Source: Comamonadaceae bacterium (lineage in GTDB: Bacteria > Pseudomonadota > Gammaproteobacteria > Burkholderiales > Burkholderiaceae_C). From it: a stretch of DNA of 5,790 bases. The notes under the pieces were generated by a model. That model did not search any database and was not told the origin of the DNA. It saw only the letters and a list, made by a program, of their open reading frames with translations. The stretch's first letter is position 1, and each line of letters starts with the position of its first letter. Below, one piece after another: positions 1 to 5,790 of the stretch. Position numbers and translations under genes: made by a program. The stretch is taken from positions 1 to 5,790 of the forward strand of contig CANGCZ010000111.1 of the NCBI GenBank assembly GCA_947452325.1, in the 5' to 3' direction.

Positions 1-282
1 GGCTACTACCACCATCAAGTCGGCGCTTGCATCTGCAATGGCTTGTTGTGCGAGCAGGGCTTCATCGGGGTATTTACCGTCCAATCGCAAGCTGTGCGGT
101 TGGCACACGGGCATGCCGTGTTCAATGGCATATTGCTTGACGGCAGAGGCTTGCAATTTCATGCCTCGCCCGGCGGGTCGATCCGGCTGAGTCAGCACCA
201 GCGTGATCTCATGGCCGGCGTGATGCAAGGCAGTCAGAGCGGTGCGTGCAAACTCCGGGGTACCGGCGAAAACAAGGCGCAT
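1..282 (-). CDS. fmt: Methionyl-tRNA formyltransferase, N-terminal 94 residues (cut by left edge)
   Basis: Fmt transfers a formyl group from 10-formyltetrahydrofolate to the amino group of Met on initiator tRNA, in the cytoplasm. The reverse strand from an ATG at 282-280 stays open for 94 codons to the window edge. The protein begins MRLVFAGTPEFA, the Rossmann-type start of the formyltransferase domain, followed by TQPDRPAGRG at residues 31-40, a signature loop of bacterial Fmt, and ADLMVVVA at 87-94, which leads into the catalytic core. The catalytic Asn/His/Asp residues and the C-terminal tRNA-binding domain lie outside the window. The ATG directly follows the def stop codon with no base between, so translation is probably coupled to def and the ribosome binding site must lie inside the def 3' end. 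The identification rests on strong motif recognition; whether the rest of the gene is intact cannot be seen. Confidence 0.95.
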   Translation of the reverse strand, partial: MRLVFAGTPEFARTALTALHHAGHEITLVLTQPDRPAGRGMKLQASAVKQYAIEHGMPVCQPHSLRLDGKYPDEALLAQQAIADASADLMVVVA

Positions 283-795
283 CTATGAACGCTCAAGTTC
301 GCGTTGGGCTTTGAGCATTTTGCTTTTGATGCGCATGCGTTTGAGCACAGACAGGTATTCAACAAACACCTTGCCCATCAAGTGGTCCATCTCATGCTGA
401 ATGCAAATCGCCATCAAGCCCTCGGCTTCGATGATGACAGTCTCGCCGTGTTCATTCAGCGCTTGTATCTTGACGCGCTCGGGTCGCTCGACGCCGTCAA
501 AAATACCGGGCACCGACAAACAGCCTTCTTCGTTTTTGACGCGCTCTTCGCTGGCCCACAACAACTCGGGGTTGATCAGCACCTGGGGCTGGTTGTGTTC
601 TTCGGACACATCCATCACCAGCAAACGCTCATGCACATTCACTTGCGTGGCCGCCAGTCCAACCCCTTTGGAGTCGTACATGGTCTCGATCATGTCGGCG
701 GCGAGCGCGCGTATGCGGTCATCCACAACAGCCACCGGTTTGGCCACGGTGTGCAGTCGCGGGTCGGGGTAAGAAAGAATGGGTAGTAAAGCCAT
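283..795 (-). CDS. def: Peptide deformylase, 170 aa
   Basis: Def is a cytoplasmic metalloenzyme (usually Fe2+) that removes the N-formyl group from newly made proteins. All three family motifs are present: GVGLAATQ at residues 44-51, EGCLS at 90-94 with metal ligand Cys92, and QHEMDH at 133-138 with ligands His134 and His138 and catalytic Glu135. The length of 170 aa is normal for Gram-negative type 1 enzymes, and the C-terminal basic helix (KRMRIKSKMLKAQRE) is also typical. The start ATG at 795-793 gives the family-like opening MALLPILSYPDPRL; a short AGG lies just upstream in the message, so the ribosome binding site is weak. The gene is first in a leftward unit with fmt, the usual bacterial pairing of formylation and deformylation. 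It is divergent from dprA. Nothing in it looks damaged or transferred. Confidence 0.97.
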   Translation of the reverse strand: MALLPILSYPDPRLHTVAKPVAVVDDRIRALAADMIETMYDSKGVGLAATQVNVHERLLVMDVSEEHNQPQVLINPELLWASEERVKNEEGCLSVPGIFDGVERPERVKIQALNEHGETVIIEAEGLMAICIQHEMDHLMGKVFVEYLSVLKRMRIKSKMLKAQRELERS

Positions 796-922
796 GTGCC
801 TATTGTCGCTTTTTTGAAAACCCGGGGTAAAGCCGCGGTTACAAAAAACGGCGCCTGTATTGGCACCCGCTGCGCGCGCAAGTATTTACGCTGAATGCTT
901 TCAACCCCCAAAGGAAGCCGGC
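796..922. other. Divergent intergenic region between def and dprA
   Basis: These 127 bases must hold the promoters for both leftward def-fmt and rightward dprA-smg if these are independent units. I looked for -35/-10 pairs on both strands and found only poor matches, so no promoter is called. The region contains short T and A runs (around 811-820 and 842-848) but no convincing hairpin, operator repeat or RNA motif. Confidence 0.6.
911..917 (+). promoter_or_regulatory. Shine-Dalgarno sequence setting the dprA start
   Basis: AAGGAAG lies with its AAGGA core 7 bases before the ATG at 923. This supports 923 as the start over the in-frame TTG at 860, which has no comparable site. Confidence 0.8.
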
Positions 923-2089
923 ATGGAAAATGAAATACCGCCGCACGCAGTCAATGCGCGCGCAGGCACCAACGACTGGGAGGACTGGCTTCGCCTGAGT
1001 CTGACGCCACATATCGGCCTGCAGATGCAGCACCGTTTGGTGACCGCGTTGGGCTCGCCTGCGGCTGTGTTTGCGCAATCGCAAGACGGTTTGCTGACGC
1101 ATGTGAACCAGGTGCAAGCCAAAGCCTTGCAGCACTACCCGCCGGATTGGGACGAGGTACTGGCGCGCACCCGGGCTTGGCTGGCGCAAGCCCGCGAGGG
1201 TGTAGATCAAGCCATCTGGACTTGGGACGACGATAGCTACCCTGCCGGTTTGCGCGAGATCGACGATCCGCCCTTGGTGTTGTTTGCGCAGGGACAAACC
1301 AAACGGCCGTGCTGGCAAGGTGTGGCTGTGGTTGGCAGCCGCAACCCCACGCCGCAAGGCAAAGAAAATGCCAAAGCCTTTGCCGCCCAGTTGCAGCAAG
1401 CCGGTTGTTGTGTGGTGTCAGGCATGGCCATGGGCATAGACGCTGCCGCTCACGTGGGCGCCTTGCGGTACCCGGATCCCCAACGATGTGTGACGGTGGC
1501 TGTGGTCGGCACCGGTTTGGACCAGGTCTATCCGCGCCAGCACCATGCGCTGGCGCAGCAGGTGGCGCAACATGGCTGGTTGCTCAGCGAATTGCCGCCG
1601 GGCACGCCGCCGTTGCCACACCATTTCCCTATGCGCAATCGTTTGATCGCCGGTTTGAGCCACGGCGTGCTGGTGGTGGAAGCGGCGTTGAAATCGGGCT
1701 CACTGATCACCGCAGACATGGCCTTATCGCAAGGCAAAGAGGTGTTTGCGATTCCCGGCTCTATCCATTCGGTGTTGTCGCGCGGCTGTCACGCCTTGCT
1801 GCGGCAAGGCGCGAAACTGGTCGAAAACGCGCAGGATGTGCTGGAGGAGTTGCCGTTCTACGGGAGCATTCAGGCAAACACGCCAGTGCCTCCCCCAAAG
1901 GAGCCGCTGACTGACAGCAAACAACTTGCCTTGCTCAAAGCCTTAGGTCACGACCCGCAAAGTCTGGAAATGTTGTTGCTCAGCAGCGGCTTAGCGTTGG
2001 AAGACGTATTGCTGGCGATGCAAGTGCTGGTAGACGCAGGCCGGGTGGCGCAAATGCCCGGCGGCTTGTACCAGCAGTTGCATGGCTGA
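923..2089 (+). CDS. dprA: DNA-processing protein DprA/Smf, 388 aa
   Basis: DprA binds incoming single-stranded DNA in the cytoplasm and loads RecA onto it during natural transformation; it is also present in many bacteria not known to be competent. Numbering from the ATG at 923, residues about 20-110 form the N-terminal helical (SAM/HhH-like) region. The Rossmann-like DNA-binding domain spans about 130-310, with VAVVGSRNPT at 134-143, VSGMAMGIDAAAH at 165-177, GTGLDQVYP at 196-204, FPMRNRLIAGLS at 235-246, SGSLITA at 258-264 and FAIPG at 275-279. A small C-terminal winged-helix-like domain follows a Pro-rich linker (TPVPPPKEP, about 320-328). All core motifs are present and the length is normal. 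The reading frame is open upstream to a TTG at 860, but the good Shine-Dalgarno site before 923 and family-like length favour the later ATG. smg follows on the same strand after 96 bases. Presence of dprA alone does not prove competence. Confidence 0.96.
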   Translation: MENEIPPHAVNARAGTNDWEDWLRLSLTPHIGLQMQHRLVTALGSPAAVFAQSQDGLLTHVNQVQAKALQHYPPDWDEVLARTRAWLAQAREGVDQAIWTWDDDSYPAGLREIDDPPLVLFAQGQTKRPCWQGVAVVGSRNPTPQGKENAKAFAAQLQQAGCCVVSGMAMGIDAAAHVGALRYPDPQRCVTVAVVGTGLDQVYPRQHHALAQQVAQHGWLLSELPPGTPPLPHHFPMRNRLIAGLSHGVLVVEAALKSGSLITADMALSQGKEVFAIPGSIHSVLSRGCHALLRQGAKLVENAQDVLEELPFYGSIQANTPVPPPKEPLTDSKQLALLKALGHDPQSLEMLLLSSGLALEDVLLAMQVLVDAGRVAQMPGGLYQQLHG

Positions 2090-2185
2090 TGTCACGCGGA
2101 GTCCAATATCTTGATGACAAAACGAATTTCAGGCAGATTCACACCTGCGCGGCAAACCGTGTTTGAAACAAGGTATATTGCAGTC

Positions 2186-2674
2186 ATGTTCGATGTCCTT
2201 GTTTACGTTTACGAACACTACTGGCGTGGTGACGTTTGTCCCGAATTGCCGTTGCTGGGCCGCAAGCTCAGCGCAGCAGGTTTTGACGCCGACGAAATCC
2301 AGCAAGCCTTGTCATGGCTAGCGGGCCTCAATAGCGCCGCCCAACATGCGGACCTGATTCAAGTGCACCAGCAACGCGTGGCTCCGTCTTATGTGCAATC
2401 GCCCCTGAGCATGCGCGTGTATTCCGAAGCCGAGCAACAGCATTTGGGTGCTGCGTGCCTGGGCTTCATCACTTTCATGGAAAGCGCAGGCGTCATGTCG
2501 GCGCAAATGCGTGAAATCGTGGTCGACCGCGCCATGGCCGTCACCGACCACCCGGTCGGTCTGGACGATCTGAAAATCATTGTGCTGATGGTGTATTGGA
2601 GTGCCGGCATCGAACCGGATGCCTTGGTGCTTGACGAGTTGTGTGACGACAATATCGACCGTATCGCTCACTGA
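2186..2674 (+). CDS. smg: Smg family protein (DUF494), 162 aa
   Basis: The protein matches the Smg/DUF494 family found next to dprA in many proteobacteria; its molecular function is not established, so none is assigned. It opens with MFDVLVYVYEHYW, the characteristic N-terminus of the family, followed by a helical region with GFDADEIQQALSWLAGL at residues 32-48. The conserved second half has RVYSEAEQQHLGAACLGF at 77-94, MREIVVDRAMA at 108-118 and LDDLKIIVLMVYW at 126-138. It is soluble-looking, with no signal peptide or membrane segment. Length is close to the E. coli homologue (157 aa). The ATG at 2186 is chosen because it aligns with the family N-terminus; its only ribosome-binding-like sequence, AAGG at 2170-2173, sits 12 bases away, which is long. 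The frame is open upstream to a TTG at 2111 and an ATG at 2114. The gene probably shares a transcript with dprA and ends 16 bases before a terminator hairpin. Confidence 0.92.
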   Translation: MFDVLVYVYEHYWRGDVCPELPLLGRKLSAAGFDADEIQQALSWLAGLNSAAQHADLIQVHQQRVAPSYVQSPLSMRVYSEAEQQHLGAACLGFITFMESAGVMSAQMREIVVDRAMAVTDHPVGLDDLKIIVLMVYWSAGIEPDALVLDELCDDNIDRIAH

Positions 2675-2690
2675 GCAATTGAATCCCGAA

Positions 2691-2718
2691 AAAAAAGCAG
2701 CCGACAGGCTGCTTTTTT
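2691..2718. terminator. Bidirectional intrinsic terminator between smg and secF
   Basis: A perfect 6-bp stem, GCAGCC (2697-2702) and GGCTGC (2707-2712), closes a GACA loop. It is flanked by six or more A on the left (2689-2696) and six T on the right (2713-2718), so the stem can extend through A-T pairs and both strands give a U tract after a GC-rich hairpin. It lies 16 bases after the smg stop and 13 bases after the secF stop, placing it to end both convergent transcripts. Confidence 0.93.
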
Positions 2719-2731
2719 ATGGGGCGGTGCT

Positions 2732-3691
2732 TTAAACCACAGCACCTGCATTCGGGTCGTTCGGGTCTTCTTCAGGACCGTCTTTTTTCACATGTTTGAT
2801 CAGGTCTTCGCGCTTGATGCCTAGCCACATGGCGATGGCAGCGGCTACAAACACCGAGGAATAAATGCCAAACAAAATGCCGATCGTGAGCGCCAGCGCA
2901 AAGTAATGCAGTGTCGCGCCACCAAACAACAGCATGGACAAGACCATGAGCTGCGTGCAGCCGTGGGTGATGATGGTGCGGCTGATGGTCGAAGTGATGG
3001 CGTTGTCGATGATCTCCACCGTGTTCATTTTGCGAAAGCGGCGAAAGTTCTCGCGCACCCGGTCAAAAATCACCACCGATTCGTTCACCGAATAACCCAG
3101 TACCGCCAACACGGCAGCCAGCACGGGGAGCGAAAATTCCCATTGAAAATAAGCGAAGAAGCCCAGAATGATGATGACATCGTGCAAGTTGGCGATGATG
3201 CCGGCCACGGCGTATTTCCACTCGAAACGAATGGCCAAATAAATCATGATGCCGACCACCACAAAGGCCAGCGCTTTGAGGCCGTCAATCGCCAATTCAT
3301 CGCCGACTTGCGGGCCGACAAATTCAGTGCGCTTGAGGACGGCTTGCGCGTCGGTTTCTTTCAAAGCCGCCATCACGCGCTCGCTTTGCTCGGTCGCGGT
3401 CGAGCCTTTGGCCGCTGGCATGCGTATCAATACATCCTGGGCGGAGCCGAAGTTTTGCACTTGCACATCGGCATAGCCCAGACCGGCTATGCGCGCGCGC
3501 ACAGGGTCGAGTGCCACCGGTTGCGAAAAGCCGACTTCCATCAAAGTGCCACCGGTGAATTCCACCGATAAATGCAAGCCACGGCTGAACAGGAAAAACA
3601 CCGCCGCCAAAAAAGTGATGAACGACACCGCGTTGAACACCAGCGCATGGCGCATGAAGGGTATGTCGCGTTTGATCTTGAAAAATTCCAT
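2732..3691 (-). CDS. secF: Protein translocase subunit SecF, 319 aa
   Basis: SecF is an inner-membrane RND-like protein that with SecD uses the proton motive force to complete preprotein export through SecYEG. The start used is the ATG at 3691-3689, giving MEFFKIKRDIPFMRHAL, the usual SecF opening; AAGGA lies 6 bases upstream in the message. TM1 is about residues 17-37, followed by a periplasmic domain containing VEFTGGTLMEV at 43-53 and EFVGPQVGDEL at 123-133. Five more membrane segments lie between about 138 and 292. The conserved GYSVNESVVIFDRVRENF at 199-216, with Asp210 in the place expected for the proton-relay acid, is intact, as is ISRTIITHGCTQ at 236-247. The C-terminus is a short acidic Asp/Glu/Pro-rich cytoplasmic tail (about 304-315). 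It follows secD by 56 bases on the same strand and is last in the unit. An in-frame TTG at 3739 would add 16 residues but lacks support. Confidence 0.97.
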   Translation of the reverse strand: MEFFKIKRDIPFMRHALVFNAVSFITFLAAVFFLFSRGLHLSVEFTGGTLMEVGFSQPVALDPVRARIAGLGYADVQVQNFGSAQDVLIRMPAAKGSTATEQSERVMAALKETDAQAVLKRTEFVGPQVGDELAIDGLKALAFVVVGIMIYLAIRFEWKYAVAGIIANLHDVIIILGFFAYFQWEFSLPVLAAVLAVLGYSVNESVVIFDRVRENFRRFRKMNTVEIIDNAITSTISRTIITHGCTQLMVLSMLLFGGATLHYFALALTIGILFGIYSSVFVAAAIAMWLGIKREDLIKHVKKDGPEEDPNDPNAGAVV

Positions 3692-3697
3692 GCTGTT

Positions 3698-3702
3698 TCC
3701 TT
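3698..3702 (-). promoter_or_regulatory. Shine-Dalgarno sequence setting the secF start
   Basis: Read on the reverse strand this is AAGGA, 6 bases before the ATG at 3691. It fixes the start of secF at the family-typical MEFFKIKRD and argues against the upstream in-frame TTG at 3739 and the out-of-frame ATG at 3735. Confidence 0.8.
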
Positions 3703-3747
3703 GTTCTTCAGCCACACGCACACAGGGCGCTTCATGCAATCGGGGTA

Positions 3748-5643
3748 TCAGTCGCCTTTGGCACGGGCAATCGCTTGTGCGGTCACGTCATCGGGGCGCC
3801 AGACGGTGCCGATAGACACGGTTTGCAAGCGCTTTTGACGGCCATACCAAATGTTCACCAGACCGCGCGAGAAAAACACGGCCGAGAACATGCTGGTCAG
3901 AATACCTAAGCAATGCACTACCGCAAAGCCGCGCACCGGCCCCGAGCCGAAAGCCAACAAGGCCAGACCGGCAATCAGCGTGGTGACGTTGGAGTCCAGA
4001 ATCGTTGACCAGGCGCGGTCATAACCGATGTGTATCGCGGTTTGGGGTGCTGCGCCATGGCGCAATTCTTCACGCACGCGCTCATTGATCAGCACGTTGG
4101 CGTCAATCGCCATGCCCAGTACCAAGGCCATGGCCGCCATGCCAGGCAGCGTCAGCGTGGCTTGCAGCATGGACAACACAGCCACCAGCAGCAGCAAATT
4201 GACTGCCAGGGCGATGCTGGAGATCACGCCGAACAACAGATAGTAGACACACATGAAGGCGGTGACAGCCAAAAAGCCCCAAGTCACGCTGTCAAAACCT
4301 TTGGCGATGTTTTCTGCGCCGAGTGACGGGCCGATGGTGCGTTCTTCGATGATTTCCATGGGCGCAGCCAGCGAACCGGCGCGTAACAACAAGGACGTGT
4401 CTGCCGCTTCGACCGTGGTCATGCGACCCGAGATCTGTACCCGGCCGCCGCCGATTTCGGTGCGGATCACAGGCGCGGTGACGACTTCGCCTTTGCCTTT
4501 TTCGAACAACAAAATCGCCATGCGCTTGCCGACGTTTTCGCGCGTCACGTCTTTGAAAATACGTGCGCCTTTGGCGTCCAGCGTCAGGTGCACGGCGGCT
4601 TCTTGTGTTTGGTTGTCAAAGCCGGGCTGGGCATCGGTCAGGTTTTCACCGGTGAGCAGCACTTGTTTTTTGACCACCACCGCCTGGCCGTTGCGGTCCA
4701 GGTATTTTTCAGTCCCAAAAGGCACTGCACCGCTGCCGATTTCGGCAGAACGCGCTTCGCTGCTTTCATCCACCATGCGGATTTCCAGCGTGGCGGTGCG
4801 CCCCAAAATGTCTTTGGCCTTGGCGGTGTCTTGCACGCCCGGCAGTTGCACGACGATACGGTCCAAGCCTTGCTGTTGAATCACGGGTTCGGCCACGCCG
4901 AGTTCGTTGATGCGGTTGTGCAAGGTAGTGATGTTTTGTTTCAAGGCCTGGTCTTGCACCCGGCGACCGGCCTCGGGTTTGAGTTTGGCGTTAAGCAGTA
5001 CATCGCTGCCTTGTGCAGACAGCGTGGCCAGCAAGTCGGGAAACTGGTCGCGCAACAGGTTGGCGGTGGCATCGGCGGCGGCTTGTTCGCGGAACACGAT
5101 GTCGATTTGCTGGCCGTTGCGTGAGATGCCGCCGTGGCGTATGTTTTTCTCACGCATCAGCGTGCGCAAGTCTCCAGCCAGCGATTCGGCTTTTTTGGTC
5201 AAAGCGGCTTGCATGTCGACTTGCAACATGAAGTGCACGCCGCCGCGCAAATCCAAACCCAAATACATGGGCGCGGCGCGCAAGCTGCTCAACCACGCGG
5301 GGGTTCGCGCGATCAAATTGAGAGCGACGATGTAAGAGGGGTTGTCAGCTTCTGGGTTGAGCACACGTTGCACCGCGTCTTTGGCCTTGAGTTGCTGGTC
5401 GGTAGTTTCGAAACGCACTTTGAGCGAATTGTTTTCCAGCGTCAGCATGGAGGGATTCAATCCGGCGGCTTTCAACGCTTCTTCTACTTTGCCTTGTACC
5501 CCCAAATCCACCTTGACGCTGGCGCGCCCGGGCGAGACTTGCACCGCAGGCGCTTCGCCGAAAAAGTTCGGCAGCGTGTAGACACTGCCCAGCAGCACGG
5601 CGATCAGAATGACCAGGTATTTCCAAAAGGCGTAACGGTTCAT
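3748..5643 (-). CDS. secD: Protein translocase subunit SecD, 631 aa
   Basis: SecD is the larger partner of SecF in the proton-driven accessory complex of the Sec translocon. Residues about 7-26 form TM1 and lead into YTLPNFFGEAPAVQVSPGR, an opening I associate with betaproteobacterial SecD. A large periplasmic region follows (about 30-450), with YLGLDLRGGVHFMLQVD at 127-143, RINELGVAEPVIQQQG at 244-259, IVVQLPG at 263-269, LLRAGSLAAP at 419-428 and EERTIGPSLG at 433-442. Five more membrane segments lie between about 452 and 600. The conserved GMAIDANVLINERVREEL at 510-527 carries Asp513, which matches the essential membrane aspartate of the E. coli protein. Length is near the E. coli 615 aa. 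The ATG at 5643-5641 lies 9 bases after the yajC stop and has no clear Shine-Dalgarno sequence, so coupling to yajC translation is likely. No frameshift or missing motif is seen. Confidence 0.98.
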   Translation of the reverse strand: MNRYAFWKYLVILIAVLLGSVYTLPNFFGEAPAVQVSPGRASVKVDLGVQGKVEEALKAAGLNPSMLTLENNSLKVRFETTDQQLKAKDAVQRVLNPEADNPSYIVALNLIARTPAWLSSLRAAPMYLGLDLRGGVHFMLQVDMQAALTKKAESLAGDLRTLMREKNIRHGGISRNGQQIDIVFREQAAADATANLLRDQFPDLLATLSAQGSDVLLNAKLKPEAGRRVQDQALKQNITTLHNRINELGVAEPVIQQQGLDRIVVQLPGVQDTAKAKDILGRTATLEIRMVDESSEARSAEIGSGAVPFGTEKYLDRNGQAVVVKKQVLLTGENLTDAQPGFDNQTQEAAVHLTLDAKGARIFKDVTRENVGKRMAILLFEKGKGEVVTAPVIRTEIGGGRVQISGRMTTVEAADTSLLLRAGSLAAPMEIIEERTIGPSLGAENIAKGFDSVTWGFLAVTAFMCVYYLLFGVISSIALAVNLLLLVAVLSMLQATLTLPGMAAMALVLGMAIDANVLINERVREELRHGAAPQTAIHIGYDRAWSTILDSNVTTLIAGLALLAFGSGPVRGFAVVHCLGILTSMFSAVFFSRGLVNIWYGRQKRLQTVSIGTVWRPDDVTAQAIARAKGD

Positions 5644-5652
5644 GGCGATGAC

Positions 5653-5790
5653 TTATTTGATAGAGCCCTTGGGCAGCACTTGAACCACGGCGCTGCGCTG
5701 TAACTGCAACACCACGCCGCCGGCCACTTCCAGGCCGATTTGTTGTTCGCTCAATTGGGCGATCTTGCCGAGCAGGCCGCCGGTGGTGAC
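5653..5790 (-). CDS. yajC: Preprotein translocase subunit YajC, C-terminal 45 residues (cut by right edge)
   Basis: YajC is a small single-span inner-membrane protein that joins SecD and SecF in the accessory Sec complex. Too short for a full reading frame here, the reverse strand from the right edge reads VTTGGLLGKIAQLSEQQIGL onward to a TAA at 5655-5653. The TTGGLLGKI segment and the ending LQRSAVVQVLPKGSIK are the conserved cytoplasmic part of YajC (typically GG-x-GK-V and QR-xAV-xxVLPKG). The N-terminal membrane helix and start codon lie outside the window. Position directly before secD, 9 bases away, matches the widespread yajC-secD-secF order and supports the call. Confidence 0.94.
   Translation of the reverse strand, partial: VTTGGLLGKIAQLSEQQIGLEVAGGVVLQLQRSAVVQVLPKGSIK

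Noticed and set aside
304..786. A 160-codon open frame on the plus strand opposite def
   Set aside because: It is the antisense shadow of an intact def with all catalytic motifs; the product is His/Gln-rich without recognisable domains.
796..850. Possible def promoter on the reverse strand (TTTACC and GACAAT, 18 bases apart) and a possible rightward TTGAAA element at 814-819
   Set aside because: The first pair matches the consensus at only 4 of 6 bases per element and would start transcription at the def ATG; the second has no acceptable -10 partner at 16-18 bases.
860..922. An earlier TTG start for dprA adding 21 residues
   Set aside because: No good ribosome binding site precedes it, whereas AAGGAAG sits correctly before the ATG at 923.
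1309..1914. A 201-codon open frame on the plus strand inside dprA
   Set aside because: It overlaps the DprA core in another frame; its Arg/Ala/Gly-rich composition is what GC-rich coding DNA gives out of frame.
2174..2179. TATATT just before the smg ATG as a -10 element
   Set aside because: No -35-like sequence lies 16-18 bases upstream and the transcript would start at the start codon; dprA-smg cotranscription is the simpler reading.
3541..3735. An ATG at 3735 on the reverse strand opening a 64-codon frame overlapping the secF start
   Set aside because: It is out of frame with secF, is rich in Cys/Arg/Trp/Ser, and overlaps the well-supported SecF N-terminus.
4253..4879. A 208-codon open frame on the plus strand opposite secD, with further long antisense frames at 4588-5124 and 5134-5703
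   Set aside because: All lie antisense to a well-conserved full-length SecD and show no domain or plausible ribosome binding site; long stop-free antisense frames are common in such DNA.

Overview
The window reads as ordinary chromosomal core DNA from a betaproteobacterium, most likely order Burkholderiales and plausibly a Comamonadaceae relative. This is inferred from the look of the SecD, SecF, Def and Smg proteins, the moderately high GC content and the fmt/def/dprA/smg gene cluster. No marker in the window fixes a genus. I see no mobile element, CRISPR array, tRNA, rRNA, riboswitch or phage remnant.

There are three transcription units. On the left, def and fmt run leftward: def (peptide deformylase) is complete and fmt (methionyl-tRNA formyltransferase) is cut by the left edge. 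They abut with no intervening base (def stop TAG next to fmt ATG). A 127-base divergent gap (796-922) separates them from dprA and smg, which run rightward. dprA encodes the DNA-processing protein that loads RecA on incoming single-stranded DNA. smg encodes a DUF494-family protein of unclear role. From the right edge, yajC (3' end only), secD and secF run leftward and encode the accessory subcomplex of the Sec translocon.

The smg and secF genes converge on one short symmetric hairpin (about 2691-2718) flanked by A and T runs, which should serve as an intrinsic terminator for both directions. All genes are packed tightly and every complete one has family-typical length and intact key motifs.

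Functionally, Fmt adds the formyl group to initiator Met-tRNA and Def removes it from new proteins; DprA handles recombination during DNA uptake; YajC-SecD-SecF uses the proton gradient to help pull proteins out across the inner membrane. The points worth a second look are modest: secF follows smg where topA is often found in related bacteria, the smg start is ambiguous, and secD lacks an obvious ribosome binding site. I did not find a previously undescribed system here.
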